Source: Thermoplasmatota archaeon (GTDB lineage Archaea > Thermoplasmatota > E2 > DHVEG-1). Taken from it: a stretch of DNA of 34,784 nt. The notes below the pieces were generated by a model that worked only from the letters and a program-made list of their open reading frames with translations, was not told the DNA's origin and made no database searches. This document shows, in pieces, positions 32,655-34,784 of the stretch. The first letter of the stretch is position 1. Each line of letters opens with the position of its first letter. Position numbers and translations under genes: made by a program. The DNA is taken from positions 1 to 34,784 of the forward strand of contig JAFGFQ010000049.1 in NCBI GenBank assembly GCA_016930995.1, given 5' to 3'.

Positions 32655-34784
32655 CTACCCGCCTCCACCATAATTTAAAATAAATAGGACATTTGAATCA
32701 ATTTGTACATCATCAAAGAGCCCGTCATTTGGAATCACCTGACATTTCCAGGTTTCATCAAGACAAATCTCCTCCGAAACAATAACGCTTAGTGCAGAGT
32801 TACCATCTTTTGTACAGAGATAATTCTGATAGAGTTGCTCTGCTGAGAGCACTCGTGGATAAATCTTGACTTCATCAATAGTACCAGTGAAATTTATTTC
32901 ACCAGCAAGCCGTATTCCAGTAATTTCCAAATCATCAATAGCCATGTATTTATTTGCAGCAGATGTTTGCCATTTAAACTGCAAGGAGAGCATTCCTATC
33001 GATTTTGGAATATCTACTATTATCTGAGTCCAGGGTTTCTGTGCACCAACCATTTCTGGATTTGTAATCTCAAAAATAGGTTGCCATTGACTGCCATTGC
33101 GATAATACAGACCCATGAAATCAATACTCTCAGTGTTCTTGTAGCTATACCAGATTGATACCTGTACATTCGTATACCCAGAAATATCAATACCTGTCCT
33201 GTTGAATGCAGCGAATTCTGGATCGAAATCGCCAGACCCGCCAAGAGAAAACGATTCGTAATGGGGGGTTAATATCGTCGATGGTATCAAACTAAAGTCA
33301 CATTCTATTCTTGAGTAGCTTGTGACATTGATATAGATCTGATCTACATATAACTGATCGTAGTCGCTGCTTGCATCACATTGGAAGCGGATTCTCATAT
33401 TGGTTGGGAATCGATAATCACTTTTATTGATGTAGACTATTGTATGATACCACATATCTTTCGCATAGCTGCTAGGATAGTCTATATCAAGGATGGTATT
33501 CCAAGCAGTCCCATTGTAATAAAGGAGCCACCAATCTTCATACGTCTGCCATCCACTCCCCCGCCACATCCACCAAAAATCGATCTTAATTGATTTATAT
33601 CCCGGTGTGTCAACATCAATGCTACTTGTCAGAGTAATAGCTGAGGCAGTTCCACTATTATCCTGCATTCCTGCAGCATAGGTTCCTTCGTGTTTATAGT
33701 AACTTGAAAGAAAACACTCATATCCATGATCATAATTCCCCCACCCTGAATTAAAGTTATCATATCGCAGCGTCGTCCAGTTCACCTGTTGCCCCCCACC
33801 AGTACCATTGTGTTCAACCCACTGATTCTTTTCATCCTGTGTTTCAAAACTAGTCGAAAAGATAGTTTGCCTACTTGCAATCCCTATCCCTTTGCCTATG
33901 GCCCCACTGGGAGTATCACCAGACCCAAGAAGCTTACCGACTGCATGAGTATGTTGATACGTATCAAGTCTTCCATCGACATAAATCGCACAATCCCCTA
34001 AAGAAGCATCATAGGTCACCGCAACAAGATGCCACGTATTATCATTTACAACAATATTTCCAGTAATATCCATTGCTCCATCACTTGAATTCGTACTCCA
34101 TTTAATATGACCATCACTTACCGCTAACTCCCAATAATTATTACGATTGTACGAGAGAATCGTGCCTGAATTTAGACTTGTTTTTATCCATGCTTCAACG
34201 GTTACTTTATTAATGTAATTATCCTCAAAACAATACGGAATTGAAATAAAATCATCACCATCGAATTGGTACGCTCCACCAAGTTTTCCTTGGTTCGTCC
34301 AAGTCGATCCATTAATTGTCCCGTTGTAATAATTCCCAGAGTAGTCTTTTGTTTGAAACGGATTCTGACTGTCAAAGGGCATGAGCAACCGTGTAAACGA
34401 CGAATACGGACCTGACGAAGCAACCAACCAATTGTAGATATAAGTAACTGGATTAATATTTGGGTCTATCATATAACTATAACAGATGAGATCCTCATCA
34501 ATCGTCCTTGTTCGTAAGGTTGTAACGACCATCGGATCAAGCAAGGGATCGACCCCCAATCCAGGTGCATGCTCACGAGGTGTGATGATACCATCAAAAA
34601 CAACGCTTGTACTGCCGTCAGTAAGGAGCGCATACACACTGACCTTGACTTGTTTTTCTAGCCTGAAAAGATTCTCCTCGACAGGAAGATAGTAAATTTC
34701 TCCCATCTCCCAGGGATCATTTTCAAATTGATAGAGATGCGGCCCATCCGACTGTTCAATTCGAATGGTATAACAATCGAGTGG
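32655..34784 (-). CDS. Large secreted protein with a split LamG domain (5' partial at window edge)
   Basis: The reading frame stays open from the ATG at 34706 to the window end (26 more codons, starting PLDCYTIRI), and no ribosome site precedes that ATG, so the true start is outside the window. About 709 residues are visible. Numbered from the ATG at 34706, residues 106-276 are LamG-like (MPFDSQ, DYSGNYYNGTINGS, AYQFDGDDFISIPY, WHLVAVTYDASLGDCAIYVDG). The expected last LamG strands (FTGTIDEVKIYPRVLSAEQLYQ) occur only at about 605-627. The intervening 324 residues hold two jelly-roll-like modules (FSTSFETQDEKNQW, YINVTSYSR, MAIDDLEI). The C-terminus TWKCQVIPNDGLFDD resembles Ig-like repeats. 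It is the first visible gene of a minus-strand operon and ends in LNYGGGG, formed by the next gene's ribosome site. Confidence 0.83.
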   Translation of the reverse strand, partial: PLDCYTIRIEQSDGPHLYQFENDPWEMGEIYYLPVEENLFRLEKQVKVSVYALLTDGSTSVVFDGIITPREHAPGLGVDPLLDPMVVTTLRTRTIDEDLICYSYMIDPNINPVTYIYNWLVASSGPYSSFTRLLMPFDSQNPFQTKDYSGNYYNGTINGSTWTNQGKLGGAYQFDGDDFISIPYCFEDNYINKVTVEAWIKTSLNSGTILSYNRNNYWELAVSDGHIKWSTNSSDGAMDITGNIVVNDNTWHLVAVTYDASLGDCAIYVDGRLDTYQHTHAVGKLLGSGDTPSGAIGKGIGIASRQTIFSTSFETQDEKNQWVEHNGTGGGQQVNWTTLRYDNFNSGWGNYDHGYECFLSSYYKHEGTYAAGMQDNSGTASAITLTSSIDVDTPGYKSIKIDFWWMWRGSGWQTYEDWWLLYYNGTAWNTILDIDYPSSYAKDMWYHTIVYINKSDYRFPTNMRIRFQCDASSDYDQLYVDQIYINVTSYSRIECDFSLIPSTILTPHYESFSLGGSGDFDPEFAAFNRTGIDISGYTNVQVSIWYSYKNTESIDFMGLYYRNGSQWQPIFEITNPEMVGAQKPWTQIIVDIPKSIGMLSLQFKWQTSAANKYMAIDDLEITGIRLAGEINFTGTIDEVKIYPRVLSAEQLYQNYLCTKDGNSALSVIVSEEICLDETWKCQVIPNDGLFDDVQIDSNVLFILNYGGGG

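Noticed and set aside
32655..34706. Taking ATG 34706 as the true start of the LamG protein
   Set aside because: The frame is open to the window edge, the upstream 26 codons look like normal protein, and there is no ribosome site or signal peptide at the ATG.
1..34784. CRISPR arrays, insertion sequences, transposases or integrases
   Set aside because: No regularly spaced direct repeats, transposase motifs or tRNA-derived attachment duplicates were seen; both tRNA genes are single and intact in the window.

Overview
The window reads as archaeal, most likely a euryarchaeal lineage near Thermoplasmatota. Supporting genes are an archaeal-type tRNA-guanine transglycosylase (archaeosine pathway), Nop5, Sec61-gamma/SecE, Spt5 and archaeal uL11, TATA-box-like promoters and tRNA genes without an encoded CCA. 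Secreted NosD-like beta-helix proteins plus a gingipain-like C25 peptidase fit sediment Thermoplasmata (the MBG-D/Thermoprofundales type is my best guess from memory; the sequence alone does not prove it).

Layout. (1) 1-5.5 kb is housekeeping: tRNA-Phe, a small winged-helix regulator, a shortened Nop5, a small coiled-coil protein, TgtA, and the divergent NAD-synthesis pair nadX/nadC. (2) 5.9-10.7 kb is a tightly packed, visibly AT-rich minus-strand operon of five secreted proteins: two NosD-like beta-helices, two members of an unnamed family sharing a GLLP(R/K)G motif, and one Ig-like protein. (3) 10.9-13.7 kb holds ftsZ, then secE-spt5-rpl11, facing a 51-residue zinc-finger gene. (4) 14-18.1 kb holds a PKD-domain secreted protein convergent with a C25 peptidase. 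(5) 18.3-22 kb holds a PHP phosphoesterase, a KaiC-like ATPase, a class II aldolase-like protein translationally coupled to mtnA, and a double zinc-ribbon protein. (6) 22-34.8 kb holds very large secreted beta-rich proteins on both strands, with tRNA-Asp between them.

The most interesting pattern is in the secretome. Three unrelated exported proteins (PKD/jelly-roll, C25 peptidase, beta-propeller) end in the same roughly 96-residue domain, an arrangement reminiscent of the C-terminal sorting domains on bacterial gingipains. Other secreted proteins share a different domain of about 100 residues, at the N-terminus in one and the C-terminus in the next. Signal-peptide DNA is reused nearly verbatim between non-homologous genes, and one protein carries a LamG domain split by about 320 inserted residues. 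Together these suggest a modular surface/secretion repertoire built by domain shuffling. Also notable are an aldolase-like partner of MtnA that has lost its zinc histidines and a Nop5 that lacks most of its coiled coil.

All assignments are by eye from the sequence; no database search, alignment program or structure prediction was run.
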